DNA from: Bradyrhizobiaceae bacterium
GTDB taxonomy: Bacteria > Pseudomonadota > Alphaproteobacteria > Rhizobiales > Xanthobacteraceae
Length of the DNA stretch: 64,000 nucleotides
Assembly (NCBI GenBank): GCA_020853885.1
Contig: JADYXZ010000005.1
Location: forward strand, 1-64,000
Direction of reading: 5' to 3'
Shown: positions 53,329-62,062 of the stretch, piece after piece
Layout: each line of letters begins with the position of its first letter
Position numbering within the stretch: the first letter of the stretch is position 1
Program-made: the position numbers and the translations under genes
The notes under the pieces: model-generated
The model's database searches: none
Seen by the model: only the letters and a program-made list of their open reading frames with translations
What the model was told of the DNA's origin: nothing

Positions 53329-53937
53329 ATGCTCTTGTTTGCAGGGCTCGGCAATCCGGGGCCGCGTTATGCCGCGAACCGGCACAACATCGGCTTTCTC
53401 GTTCTCGACGCCATTCACCGCCGCCATCGCTTCGCGCCGTGGCGGCGGCGCTTCCAGGGTGAGACCGCCGAGGGCCAGATCGCCGGCGAACGGATCCTGT
53501 TGCTGAAACCCATGACCTTCATGAACGAATCCGGCCGCTCCGTCGCCGAGGCGCAGAACTTCTTCAAGATCGCGCTCGGCGACGTCGTCGTCTTCCACGA
53601 CGAGATCGATCTCGCCGCGGCCAAGGTGCGGGTGAAGAGCGGCGGCGGCAATGCCGGCCACAACGGCCTGCGTTCGATCAGCGCTTATTGCGGCAACGAA
53701 TATATGCGCGTGCGTCTCGGCGTCGGCCGGCCGGATGGAAAGAAGGAAGCGCACGCGCATGTGCTGGGCGATTTCGCCAAGGACGAATATCCCTGGGTCG
53801 AGGCCCTGTGCAAAACGGTCGCCGATGAAGTCGAGATGATCGTGCAGGGGCGGCCCGAGGAATTTCAGAATCGCATCCATCTCGCGCTGCGCGCCAAGGG
53901 CTTCCTCACCGAACCGCCCGCGGACCCGGCCGGCTGA
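53329..53937 (+). CDS. pth: peptidyl-tRNA hydrolase
   Basis: 202 residues. [20 protein letters not shown] has the catalytic His. [35 protein letters not shown] and [10 protein letters not shown] are diagnostic. It frees tRNA from peptidyl-tRNA after drop-off. Directly after rplY. Confidence 0.96.
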   Translation: MLLFAGLGNPGPRYAANRHNIGFLVLDAIHRRHRFAPWRRRFQGETAEGQIAGERILLLKPMTFMNESGRSVAEAQNFFKIALGDVVVFHDEIDLAAAKVRVKSGGGNAGHNGLRSISAYCGNEYMRVRLGVGRPDGKKEAHAHVLGDFAKDEYPWVEALCKTVADEVEMIVQGRPEEFQNRIHLALRAKGFLTEPPADPAG

Positions 53938-53958
53938 TCCAGCAAGAACGGAATTCCA

Positions 53959-55056
53959 ATGGGCTTCAAGTGCGGCATCGTCGGGCTGCCGAACGTCGGC
54001 AAATCGACCCTCTTCAATGCACTGACGCAGACCGCGCTCGCGCAGGCGGCGAACTATCCGTTCTGCACGATCGAGCCGAACGTCGGCGAGGTCGCCGTGC
54101 CCGATCCGCGCCTTGACAGGATCGCGGCGATCGCGAAGTCCGCCGAGATCGTGCCGACCAAGCTCACCTTCGTCGACATCGCCGGCCTCGTGCGCGGCGC
54201 CTCCAAGGGCGAAGGGCTCGGCAACCAGTTCCTCGCCAACATCCGCGAGGTCGATGCGATCGCCCACGTCGTCCGCTGTTTCGAGGACAGCGACGTCACC
54301 CACGTCGAAGGCGGCATCGAGCCGATCCGCGACATCGAGACGATCGAGACGGAGCTCATGCTCGCCGACCTCGACAGCCTCGAGCGCCGCGTCGATCCAC
54401 TGGAAAAGAAGGTGCGCGGCGGCGACAAGGAATCGGCGGCCTCCCTCGACCTGATGAAGCGCGCAATGGCACTCCTCACCGCCGGCAAGCCCGCGCGGCT
54501 CGCCGAGCGCAAGCCCGAAGAAGAAGCGGAATTTCAAAGACTTGGCCTGCTGACGGCGAAGCCCGTGCTTTATGTCTGCAACGTCGACGAAGCCGCGGCC
54601 GCGGCGGGCAACGCATTCTCCGCCCGCGTCGAGGCCCGCGCCAAGGCTGAAGGCGCCGTCGCCACCGTCATCTCCGCCAAGATCGAAGCGGAGATCGCCA
54701 TGCTGCCGCCGGGCGAGCGCAAGGAATTCCTCGACACCGTCGGCCTCGAGGAGCCCGGCCTCGACCGCATGATCCGCGCCGGCTACGAGCTTCTCGGCCT
54801 CATCACCTATTTCACGGCGGGACCGAAAGAGGCGCGCGCCTGGACCGTCACGCGCGGCACCAGGGCGCCGCAGGCGGCCGGCGTGATCCACACGGATTTC
54901 GAGAAGGGCTTCATCCGCGCCGAGACGATCTCGTATCAGGACTTCGTCTCGCTCGGCGGCGAGGCCGGCGCGCGCGAGGCGGGAAAACTGCGCCTCGAGG
55001 GCAAGGATTACGTGGTACAGGACGGCGACGTCATGCACTTCCGCTTCGCAACGTGA
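53959..55056 (+). CDS. ychF: redox-regulated ATPase YchF (OLA1 family)
   Basis: 365 residues. G1 GIVGLPNVGKSTLFNALTQ, G3 DIAGLVRGASKGEGLGNQFL and the atypical G4 VLYVCNVDE (Asn-x-Asp replaced by NVDE, giving ATP specificity). The C-terminal TGS domain is AWTVTRGTRAPQAAGVIHTD, then FIRAETISYQDF. Same operon as pth. Confidence 0.96.
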   Translation: MGFKCGIVGLPNVGKSTLFNALTQTALAQAANYPFCTIEPNVGEVAVPDPRLDRIAAIAKSAEIVPTKLTFVDIAGLVRGASKGEGLGNQFLANIREVDAIAHVVRCFEDSDVTHVEGGIEPIRDIETIETELMLADLDSLERRVDPLEKKVRGGDKESAASLDLMKRAMALLTAGKPARLAERKPEEEAEFQRLGLLTAKPVLYVCNVDEAAAAAGNAFSARVEARAKAEGAVATVISAKIEAEIAMLPPGERKEFLDTVGLEEPGLDRMIRAGYELLGLITYFTAGPKEARAWTVTRGTRAPQAAGVIHTDFEKGFIRAETISYQDFVSLGGEAGAREAGKLRLEGKDYVVQDGDVMHFRFAT

Positions 55057-55074
55057 CCGCGAGACAACGCTGCC

Positions 55075-55536
55075 ATGCCGACTTTCTATTTTGAAGACAT
55101 CGCTGAAGGCGCGGTCGAAACCTTCGGCCCACGCGCCCTGACGCGCGAGGAGATCATCGCCTTCGCCGCCGAATACGATCCCCAGCCCATGCATCTGGAT
55201 GAGGAAGCGGCGAAGCACACGATCCTCGGCGGGCTTGCCGCCTCGGGCTGGCACACCTGCTGCTTCATGATGCGCATGATGTACGACTACGTCGTCAAGA
55301 ACACCGCCTCCCTCGGCTCGCCCGGCGTCGACGAAGTCAAATGGCGCAGGCCCCTTCGCCCGGGCGTTCCGCTCATGCTTCGCCGCACCATTCTCGGCAA
55401 GCGCCGGTCCGGCAGCCGTCCGGAAATGGGGCTCGTTCACACGCGCTGGGAGCTGGTCGATCCGCAAGGCGACGTCGTGGCGGAGCTGACGAGCTCGCTC
55501 ATGGTCGCGGTCCGCAAGCAGGAAGCCGCGCAATGA
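55075..55536 (+). CDS. MaoC-like hot-dog dehydratase 1
   Basis: 153 residues. ALTREEIIAFAAEYDPQPMH then LDEEAAKHTILGGLAASGWH is the (R)-hydratase 2 motif; the catalytic Asp and His are in YDPQPMHLDEE and GLAASGWH. It probably hydrates or dehydrates an acyl-CoA. The next gene overlaps the stop by ATGA and encodes a paralogue, so the two may form a heterodimer. Confidence 0.87.
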   Translation: MPTFYFEDIAEGAVETFGPRALTREEIIAFAAEYDPQPMHLDEEAAKHTILGGLAASGWHTCCFMMRMMYDYVVKNTASLGSPGVDEVKWRRPLRPGVPLMLRRTILGKRRSGSRPEMGLVHTRWELVDPQGDVVAELTSSLMVAVRKQEAAQ

Positions 55537-56003
55537 AATTCTTCGAGGACATCGAGATCGGCACGCGCACCGAGCTCGGCAGCTACACCTTCACGGCCGA
55601 GGACATCAAGCGCTTCGCCGAGCGCTACGATCCGCAGCCGTTCCACACGGACGAGGACGCGGCGAAGCGGTCGCATTTCGGCGGCCTCGTCGCTTCGGGC
55701 TGGCACACTGCGTCCGTGTTCATGAAATTGCAGGCGCAAGTGATCCTTCAGCGCAATCTGGAGCTATCGACCACCGGCGTCTCCCCCGGCTTCCGCAATC
55801 TTCGCTGGCTGAAGCCGGTCTATGCCGGCGACACGCTGCGCTACAGCACTGCCGTGACCCGCAAGCGAGAGCTCGCGACGCGCCCGCAATGGGGAATCGT
55901 GTTCAACCAGGTCACCGCCGTGAACCAGCACGGCGAAGTGGCGCTGGAGATCGAGACATCGGCCCTGTTCGCCCGCCGGGATGCGTCAGCGTCATCGTCC
56001 TGA
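55533..56003 (+). CDS. MaoC-like hot-dog dehydratase 2
   Basis: 156 residues, paralogue of the preceding gene. FTAEDIKRFAERYDPQPFHT and GGLVASGWHTASVFMKLQAQ hold the catalytic Asp and His. LRWLKPVYAGDTLRYSTAV follows. Coupled by ATGA to the first copy. Convergent with apt, seven bases apart. Confidence 0.87.
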   Translation: MKFFEDIEIGTRTELGSYTFTAEDIKRFAERYDPQPFHTDEDAAKRSHFGGLVASGWHTASVFMKLQAQVILQRNLELSTTGVSPGFRNLRWLKPVYAGDTLRYSTAVTRKRELATRPQWGIVFNQVTAVNQHGEVALEIETSALFARRDASASSS

Positions 56004-56010
56004 TCGCGCG

Positions 56011-56556
56011 CTAGTGCCCCTCGAAGCTGACGAGCGTGCGCACCGGCACGCCGAGCTTGCGGATCTTGTCGGCGCCGCCAAGATCCGGCAGGTCGACGAT
56101 GAAGACGGCCGCCAGCACGTCGGCGCCCATGTTCTTCAGGAGCTTCACCGCTCCCTCCGCCGTGCCGCCGGTCGCAATCAGGTCGTCGACCAGCACCACC
56201 CGCTCGCCGGTCTGCACCGCGTCCTTGTGCATCTCCATTTCGTCGATGCCGTATTCGAGCGAATAGGCGATGCGCACCGTCTCGTGCGGCAGCTTCCCCT
56301 TCTTGCGGATCGGCACGAACCCCGCGGACACCTGGTGCGCCACCGCGCCCCCGAGGATGAATCCCCGCGCCTCGATGCCGGCCACCTTGTCGATCTTGGC
56401 GCCCGCCCAGGGCTGCACCAGCTCGTCCACCGCCCGCCGGAACGCCCGCGCATCGCCGAGCAGGGTGGTGATGTCGCGGAACTGGACGCCGGGCTTCGGA
56501 TAGTCCGGGATCGTGCGAATGCGGGCGCGGAGGTCGAGCACGTCGGGCGGTATCAT
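56011..56556 (-). CDS. apt: adenine phosphoribosyltransferase
   Basis: 181 residues. [20 protein letters not shown] then ITTLL is the start. [32 protein letters not shown] and the PRPP loop [20 protein letters not shown] are diagnostic. It salvages adenine with [12 protein letters not shown] is the family-like start; the in-frame upstream Met adds 17 residues. Confidence 0.96.
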   Translation of the reverse strand: MIPPDVLDLRARIRTIPDYPKPGVQFRDITTLLGDARAFRRAVDELVQPWAGAKIDKVAGIEARGFILGGAVAHQVSAGFVPIRKKGKLPHETVRIAYSLEYGIDEMEMHKDAVQTGERVVLVDDLIATGGTAEGAVKLLKNMGADVLAAVFIVDLPDLGGADKIRKLGVPVRTLVSFEGH

Positions 56557-56636
56557 GAAAGGTCCAGGCCGGGCGTCATTGCCGGGAACCGCAATGTGTC
56601 GGAGCATCGCCCCGAACGCAATGATGGAGCAGACTT

Positions 56637-56828
56637 ATGGCTGAACCGGGCAATCAGATCACCCTCGTCGACGTCCGCATCCCCTTCTGGCGGCTGGTCG
56701 GACTGCTGTTGAAGCTCGCGCTCGCCGCCATTCCCGCCTCGATCCTGTTCGTGATCATCGTCTGGGCCACGGTCGCGATCCTGCGCCTGATCGGCTTCGG
56801 ATTGCTCATGGGCGGGATGCGGGTCTAG
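56637..56828 (+). CDS. small conserved membrane protein
   Basis: 63 residues. ITLVDVRIPFWRLVGLLLKL is amphipathic, then AAIPASILFVIIVWATVAIL and a short end LLMGGMRV. The pattern is common in Hyphomicrobiales and has no known role. Divergent from apt. Confidence 0.65.
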   Translation: MAEPGNQITLVDVRIPFWRLVGLLLKLALAAIPASILFVIIVWATVAILRLIGFGLLMGGMRV

Positions 56829-56886
56829 GCTTCGCCTTCGAAGCCCGCCGGGGTTTCTGATTCCGGTGTGGCCAAGGGAGGCAGCC

Positions 56887-57036
56887 ATGGCCAAAGGTCA
56901 GATGCGGAGCAGCCGCGAGAAGAAGAAGCCCAAGGCGGAGGGCAAGGCGAAGGCGCCGTCCGCCTATCAGCAGCAGTTCGGCAAGCCGAAACCGCACGCG
57001 ATCGCGCCTGCAGCCAAGAACCCGGTCAAGACCTGA
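56887..57036 (+). CDS. 49-residue basic protein
   Basis: MAKGQMRSSREKKKPKAEGK begins it; PSAYQQQFGKPKP follows and it ends NPVKT. MAKGQMRS plus a Lys-rich stretch recurs in small hypothetical proteins of Hyphomicrobiales and other Proteobacteria. GGGAGG lies six bases before the ATG. Possibly nucleic-acid binding; role unknown. Confidence 0.65.
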   Translation: MAKGQMRSSREKKKPKAEGKAKAPSAYQQQFGKPKPHAIAPAAKNPVKT

Positions 57037-57120
57037 GACCGGACGTAAGGCCGTTTCGGCAGGAGCCCCGGATGGGGCACACTGTCATCTGGCCTTCATG
57101 GAAGTTTCATATTGAGAGGC

Positions 57121-57627
57121 ATGGGCACGCCACACCTCTCGAACGTTTTGTTCGTCTGCAACAGCAACTCGTCGCGTTCCATCATCGCGGAAGCGATTCT
57201 CGGCAGGATCGGCGATGGCCGCTTCCGAGCCTATAGCGCCGGCAGCAACCCGAAGGCCGAAATCAATCCCCACACCTTCGCGCTGCTCGATCGGCTCGGA
57301 TATTCCGCCGACGGCTTGCATCCGAAGTCCTGGCACGACTTCACCGGCGCGGAAGCGCCCGAATTCGATCTGATCTTCACGCTCTGCGACGAGGCGGCGG
57401 GCGAAGCCTGCCCGGCCTTTTCCGGCACGCCCATCACCGCGCATTGGGGCATCCCCGATCCGGAGCAGATGGACGGCACGCCCAGCGAGATCGCCGTGGC
57501 GTTTGATGAAACCCACGCCGAATTGCTGCACATGATCGAATTGCTGGTTGCGCTGCCGGTCCAGTCGATCGACAGGCTTTCATTGCACACGCATCTGCAG
57601 GAAATCGGCGCGGCGGCGCGGGCCTAG
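57121..57627 (+). CDS. arsC: arsenate reductase, LMW-phosphatase fold (thioredoxin-coupled)
   Basis: 168 residues. P-loop CNSNSSRS with Cys13 and Arg19; the resolving cysteines are Cys89 and Cys97 in TLCDEAAGEACPAF. HWGIPDPEQ is the acid loop. This Cys triad is that of thioredoxin-coupled arsenate reductases rather than protein-tyrosine phosphatases. No arsR or arsenite pump is nearby. ATG 57121 is preferred to TTG 57112. Confidence 0.85.
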   Translation: MGTPHLSNVLFVCNSNSSRSIIAEAILGRIGDGRFRAYSAGSNPKAEINPHTFALLDRLGYSADGLHPKSWHDFTGAEAPEFDLIFTLCDEAAGEACPAFSGTPITAHWGIPDPEQMDGTPSEIAVAFDETHAELLHMIELLVALPVQSIDRLSLHTHLQEIGAAARA

Positions 57628-57674
57628 GACCCGCGGCACCAAGGCCCAGGCTGCGACGCGCGTCGCGTTACGCG

Positions 57675-58499
57675 TTAGGCGTGCGCGTCGGCCCAGACTT
57701 TCTTCTTCGTGAAGTAGAGCAGCCCGGCGAACACGATCAGGAAGATCATCACCTGGAAGCCGATGCGCTTGCGCGCTTCCATGTGCGGCTCCGCCGTCCA
57801 GGCGAGGAAGGCGGCGACGTCGCGCGCATACTGATCGACCGTCTGCGGCGAGCCGTCGGTGTACTCCACCTGCTCGTCGGAGAGCGGCGGCACCATCGCG
57901 ATGCGGTTGCCCGGGAAATAGCGGTTCCAGGCTTGTGCGCCGTCGATCTCCACGTCTGCCGGCGGATCTTCATAGCCGTTGAGCAGGGCGTACACGTAAT
58001 CGGCGCCGTGCTCCTGATACTGGCGGAAGAAATCGAGCAGCCCGATCGCAAGCCCGCTCTCGTAGCTGCGCGCCTTCGTGATCACCGACAGATCCGGCGG
58101 CAGCGCGCCGCCGAAACGGCTGCGCAGCGCCTGCTCGTTCGGCGCCGGCGGCGGGAAATGATCGGACAGCCGGCCCGGACGCTCGAACATCTCGCCCGTA
58201 TCGTCGGGACCATCCGTGATTTGATACTCGGCGGCGATCGCCCGTGCTTCCGCGTCGGAGAAGCCGGGCCCGCCCGGCTGCACGAGATTCCGGAAGGCGA
58301 TGTACTTCAGCCCGTGACAGCTCGCGCACACCTCGCGATAGACCTTGAGGCCGCGCTGCAGTTGCGCGCGATCGAACATGCCGAACGGACCCGAGAACGA
58401 CCACGCCTGCCGGTCGGGCTTGGCTCCGACCTCCGCCGCGAGCACGGGAGCGGCAACGACGGTCGCGAGGAGGGCGAGTGCAACGGTGAGCTTGCGCAT
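57675..58499 (-). CDS. petC: cytochrome c1 of the bc1 complex
   Basis: 274 residues. Signal peptide MRKLTVALALLATVVAAPVL. Haem motif CASCH at 58-62. The axial Met is probably in RIAMVPPLSDEQV, and a C-terminal anchor helix (GFQVMIFLIVFAGLLYF) is followed by TKKKVWADAHA. It carries electrons from the Rieske centre to cytochrome c. AAGGGGAC precedes the ATG, 11 bases after petB. It is a separate gene, not the fused fbcH type. Confidence 0.95.
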   Translation of the reverse strand: MRKLTVALALLATVVAAPVLAAEVGAKPDRQAWSFSGPFGMFDRAQLQRGLKVYREVCASCHGLKYIAFRNLVQPGGPGFSDAEARAIAAEYQITDGPDDTGEMFERPGRLSDHFPPPAPNEQALRSRFGGALPPDLSVITKARSYESGLAIGLLDFFRQYQEHGADYVYALLNGYEDPPADVEIDGAQAWNRYFPGNRIAMVPPLSDEQVEYTDGSPQTVDQYARDVAAFLAWTAEPHMEARKRIGFQVMIFLIVFAGLLYFTKKKVWADAHA

Positions 58500-58510
58500 C
58501 GAACGTCCCC

Positions 58511-59785
58511 TTAGCCGTTGCGTTCCGGCGACCGCACGGCACCGGCGGCGGCAGGAGCACCCGCGTGCTTCTTCAGCACCGACTCCGAAATGGAAGCCGG
58601 CAGCGGCTTCGGCGTTTCGATGTAACCGAGCAACGGCAGGATCACCAGGAAGTGGATGAAGTAGTAGGCGGTGAGGAGCCGCGCCGCGATCACGTAGCCG
58701 CCCTCCGGCGGTTTGGCGCCGAGATAGCCGAGCCCGATGCAGACGATGAGCAGGATCCAGAAGAACTGCCGGTACAGCGGCCGGTAGCGCGCCGAGCGCA
58801 CCTTCGAGGTGTCGAGCCACGGCACGAACACGAGCACGGCGATCGAGGCGAACATCGCCACCACGCCGCCGAGCTTCGACGGGATCGCGCGCAGGATCGC
58901 GTAGAACGGCAGGAAGTACCATTCGGGCACGATGTGCGGCGGCGTCTGCAGCGGGTTGGCGGGGATGTAGTTGTCGGGATGGCCGAGATAGTTCGGGATG
59001 TAGAACACGAACCACGCGAACAGGATGAAGAAGCAGATCAGGCCGAAGCTGTCCTTCACCGTCGCGTGCGGCGTGAACGGCACCGTGTCCTTGTTCGACT
59101 TCACGTCGATGCCGTCGGGATTGTTCTGCCCGACCACATGCAGCGCCCAGACGTGCAGCAGGACCACGCCGAAGATCACGAACGGCAGGAGATAGTGCAG
59201 CGAGAAGAAACGCTTCAGCGTCGGCTCGTCGACCGAATAGCCGCCCCACAGCCACGTGACGATCGCATCGCCGACGAGCGGAATGGCCGAGAACAGGTTG
59301 GTGATGACGGTCGCCGCCCAGAAGCTCATCTGCCCCCACGGCAGCACGTAGCCCATGAAGGCCGTCGCCATCATCAGCAGGAAGAGGATGACGCCGAGAA
59401 TCCAGAGCACCTCGCGCGGATCCTTGTAGGACCCGTAATACAGACCGCGGAAGATGTGGATATAGACGGCGAGGAAGAACATCGATGCGCCGTTGGCGTG
59501 GATGTAGCGCAGCAGCCAGCCGTAGTTCACGTTGCGCATGATGTGCTCGACGGAGTCGAACGCGCCCGCCGACGTCGGCACGAAGTGCATCACCAGCACG
59601 ATGCCGGTGACGAGCTGCACGACCAGCATGACCGACAGAATGCCGCCGAACGTCCACCAGTAATTCAGGTTGCGCGGCGTCGGATAGGCCACGAACGAAG
59701 AGTGCAGCAGCCCGAACACCGGCAGCCGGCGCTCGAACCAGGCAAGCGCCTTGTTTTGCGGTTGAAAGGTTTCGTGTCCGCTCAT
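58511..59785 (-). CDS. petB: cytochrome b of the bc1 complex
   Basis: 424 residues with eight helices. The haem b ligands lie in [20 protein letters not shown] and [40 protein letters not shown] is the Qo-site region and [13 protein letters not shown] is the PEWY motif. It oxidises quinol at Qo and reduces quinone at Qi. 26 bases after petA. Confidence 0.97.
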   Translation of the reverse strand: MSGHETFQPQNKALAWFERRLPVFGLLHSSFVAYPTPRNLNYWWTFGGILSVMLVVQLVTGIVLVMHFVPTSAGAFDSVEHIMRNVNYGWLLRYIHANGASMFFLAVYIHIFRGLYYGSYKDPREVLWILGVILFLLMMATAFMGYVLPWGQMSFWAATVITNLFSAIPLVGDAIVTWLWGGYSVDEPTLKRFFSLHYLLPFVIFGVVLLHVWALHVVGQNNPDGIDVKSNKDTVPFTPHATVKDSFGLICFFILFAWFVFYIPNYLGHPDNYIPANPLQTPPHIVPEWYFLPFYAILRAIPSKLGGVVAMFASIAVLVFVPWLDTSKVRSARYRPLYRQFFWILLIVCIGLGYLGAKPPEGGYVIAARLLTAYYFIHFLVILPLLGYIETPKPLPASISESVLKKHAGAPAAAGAVRSPERNG

Positions 59786-59811
59786 CAGCCTTGGCCCCTC
59801 GCCTTTTCCGC

Positions 59812-60333
59812 TCAGCCGATTCGGATCGAAGTGTCGGAAACGAATTCGTACGTCGGCACTTCCAGATTGGCCGGCGCCGGGCCCTGGCGAATGCGGCCGG
59901 ACGTATCGTAGTGCGATCCGTGGCACGGGCAGAACCAGCCGTCGTAATCGCCCTGGTGTCCGAGCGGCACGCAACCGAGATGCGTGCAGACGCCGACCAC
60001 CACGAGCCACTGGTCGTGCCCCTCCTTCACCCGCTCCTGGTCCGGCTGCGGATCGGGCAACTGTGCCAGCGGCGTCGCGCGCGCCTCTTCGATCTCTTTC
60101 TTGGTCCGGTGCGAGATGAACACCGGCTTGCCGCGCCACTTCACGGTGACGATCTGCCCTTCCGCGATCGGCGTCAGGTCCACTTCGGTCGAAGCGAGCG
60201 CCAGCACCGAGGCGTCGGGGTTCATCTGGTGGATCAGCGGCCAGACCGCGGCGGCGGTGCCGACGGCACCGACTGCAGCGGTGGCAATGTATAGAAAGTC
60301 GCGTCGGGTGGTTCCGGCAGTCGCTGTCGCCAC
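59812..60333 (-). CDS. petA: Rieske iron-sulfur subunit of the bc1 complex
   Basis: 173 residues. The N-terminal [20 protein letters not shown] is the twin-Arg/anchor signature. The 2Fe-2S ligands are Cys116, His118, Cys135 and His138 in CTHLGC and CPCHGS; Cys121 and Cys137 form the disulfide. GTG 60333 is chosen because it gives the family N-terminus and AGGA precedes it. First gene of petABC. Confidence 0.94.
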   Translation of the reverse strand: MATATAGTTRRDFLYIATAAVGAVGTAAAVWPLIHQMNPDASVLALASTEVDLTPIAEGQIVTVKWRGKPVFISHRTKKEIEEARATPLAQLPDPQPDQERVKEGHDQWLVVVGVCTHLGCVPLGHQGDYDGWFCPCHGSHYDTSGRIRQGPAPANLEVPTYEFVSDTSIRIG

Positions 60334-60568
60334 GGTTCCGTCCTTGTCCCCAGCGGATACCAGGGCGCCGACACGCAAAACGCATCGCCGCGAGGCAGGC
60401 CGAGCATCAGGGTGGCCGCTCGCGGCGCGGGTTTGGCGCCCATTTCGAAAACATCTAATTACATCGTTACCCCTTGTTGTCCAGCGGACCGAGTGCGGCA
60501 CTGCGTCATGCACCCGGGACTTTTCACACGGGAAAGGGGCCACGGCCCATGAGCCTTAGTGGCAGAAG

Positions 60569-61039
60569 ATGACCTTGGCAATCGCGCTTTATGAACCGGA
60601 TATTCCCCAGAACGCAGGCACCATCCTGCGGCTCGGGGCCTGCCTCGGCGTCCCGGTGCACTTTATCGGCCCCGCCGGATTCGCCGCCACCGAACGCGCG
60701 TTCCGCCGCGCCGGCCTCGACTATCTCGACCACGTCACGCTGGAAAACCACGTCAATTTCGCCGCTTTCGAGGAATGGCGGCGGCGCGAGCAGCGCCGGC
60801 TCGTGCTGCTGACGACCAGGGCAGAGATGCGTTATTGTTCAGGCTTCGAATTTCGGGCAAATGACGTACTCTTATGTGGTCGCGAATCGTCCGGCGTCCC
60901 TGACGCAGTGCATCAAGCCGCGGACGTTCGCTTGCGGGTACCGATACGGGCGCACCTGCGCTCCCTGAATGTCGCGGTCAGCCTCGCCATGGTGGTCGGC
61001 GAGGCGCTGCGCCAGACTGGAGGGTTTCCGGATGGCTGA
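60569..61039 (+). CDS. trmL: tRNA (cytidine/uridine-2'-O-)-methyltransferase
   Basis: 156 residues, SPOUT fold. [20 protein letters not shown] is motif 1; [12 protein letters not shown] is motif 2; [20 protein letters not shown] is motif 3 of the trefoil knot. TrmL methylates the wobble base 34 of tRNA-Leu. It overlaps hemF by eight bases. Confidence 0.94.
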   Translation: MTLAIALYEPDIPQNAGTILRLGACLGVPVHFIGPAGFAATERAFRRAGLDYLDHVTLENHVNFAAFEEWRRREQRRLVLLTTRAEMRYCSGFEFRANDVLLCGRESSGVPDAVHQAADVRLRVPIRAHLRSLNVAVSLAMVVGEALRQTGGFPDG

Positions 61040-62006
61040 GCCCGCCGTTCGTCGCATTGGACTTCCGCGCGATATCGACACGCGCAAGGCGCGCACCCGC
61101 GCCTGGTTCGAGGAGATTCGCGACAACATCTGCGCCGCGATCGAGAAGCTCGAGGACGATGCGCCGGCCGAGTTCTACGGCGACACGCCGGGGCGCTTCG
61201 TGCGCACGCCGTGGGAACGCACCGACCATACCGGCAAGCAACCGATCTCGGGTAAACCCGAGATCGGCAATGTAGATGCCGGGTCGGCTAAAGCCGACCC
61301 GGGCGGCGGCGGCGAGATGAGCATGCTGCACGGCCGCCTGTTCGAAAAGGCGGGCGTGCACGCTTCTACCGTGCACGGCGAATTCGCGCCGGAATTCCGC
61401 AAGGAGATCCCCGGCGCCGAGAAGGACCCGCGCTTCTGGGCCTCGGGCATTTCCCTCATTATTCATCCGCGCAATCCGCACGTGCCCGCCGTGCACATGA
61501 ACACGCGCCACATCGTGACGACGAAAGAGTGGTTCGGCGGCGGCGCCGACCTCACGCCCATGCTCGACGCGCGCCGCACGCAGGACGATCCCGACACGCA
61601 GGTCTTCCACACCGCCATGAAGTTCGCCTGCGACCGCCACGCCGCCGTCGCGCCCTACGAAAAATACAGGAAATGGTGCGACGACTATTTCTTCCTGAAG
61701 CACAGGAACGAGCCGCGCGGCATCGGCGGCATCTTCTTCGACTGGCACGACAGCGGCGATTTCGAAGCCGACTTCGCCTTCGTGCGCGAGGTGGGCTTCG
61801 CCTTCCTCGAAGTCTATCCGGAGCTCGTGCGCCGCAACTTCGCGACGCCCTGGAGCGAGGACGAACGCAACGAGCAGCTCGTCCGCCGCGGCCGCTACGT
61901 CGAGTTCAACCTGCTCTATGACCGCGGCACGATCTTCGGCCTCCGCACCGGCGGCAACGTCGATTCGATCCTCTCCTCGCTGCCGCCCGTGGTGAAGTGG
62001 CCTTAA
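61032..62006 (+). CDS. hemF: oxygen-dependent coproporphyrinogen III oxidase
   Basis: 324 residues. [56 protein letters not shown] and [20 protein letters not shown] are family motifs. It decarboxylates coproporphyrinogen III to protoporphyrinogen IX in haem synthesis. Between TPWER and GGGGEM, about 20-25 residues more than usual are present, encoded by two perfect hairpins (61242-61302). The insert is in frame and lies in a surface loop, so activity is probably kept. Confidence 0.95.
   Translation: MAEPAVRRIGLPRDIDTRKARTRAWFEEIRDNICAAIEKLEDDAPAEFYGDTPGRFVRTPWERTDHTGKQPISGKPEIGNVDAGSAKADPGGGGEMSMLHGRLFEKAGVHASTVHGEFAPEFRKEIPGAEKDPRFWASGISLIIHPRNPHVPAVHMNTRHIVTTKEWFGGGADLTPMLDARRTQDDPDTQVFHTAMKFACDRHAAVAPYEKYRKWCDDYFFLKHRNEPRGIGGIFFDWHDSGDFEADFAFVREVGFAFLEVYPELVRRNFATPWSEDERNEQLVRRGRYVEFNLLYDRGTIFGLRTGGNVDSILSSLPPVVKWP
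61242..61302. repeat. in-frame double-hairpin insertion in hemF
   Basis: Hairpin 1: CCGATCTCGGGT (61242-61253), AA, ACCCGAGATCGG (61256-61267). Hairpin 2: CCGGGTCGGCT (61279-61289), AA, AGCCGACCCGG (61292-61302). Both stems are perfect with AA loops. Translated as [20 protein letters not shown]. Confidence 0.9.
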
Positions 62007-62011
62007 CGCAC

Positions 62012-62060
62012 GAGCACGATCCCGAAAAGTGGAACCCGGTTTTCGGAAAAGATCGTGCTC
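62012..62060. repeat. CCGAAAAGTGG palindromic repeat at a convergent junction
   Basis: GAGCACGATC (62012-62021), CCGAAAA, loop, TTTTCGG, AAAA, GATCGTGCTC (62051-62060). Compared with 47665-47713, the outer stem has a compensatory base-pair change (T-A to C-G). It lies between hemF and the TSUP gene. Confidence 0.88.
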
Positions 62061-62062
62061 AA

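Noticed and set aside
52549-55533. A 994-codon open frame antisense to rplY, pth and ychF
   Set aside because: It spans three certain genes on the other strand; no family signal.
57112-57627. Protein-tyrosine phosphatase for the arsC gene
   Set aside because: The extra Cys89/Cys97 pair fits thioredoxin-coupled arsenate reductases; a phosphatase would not need it.
57675-59657. Possible cytochrome c1 fusion with sequence upstream in the same frame
   Set aside because: The frame stays open across petB, but the upstream part is an out-of-frame reading of petB. petC has its own ribosome site and signal peptide.
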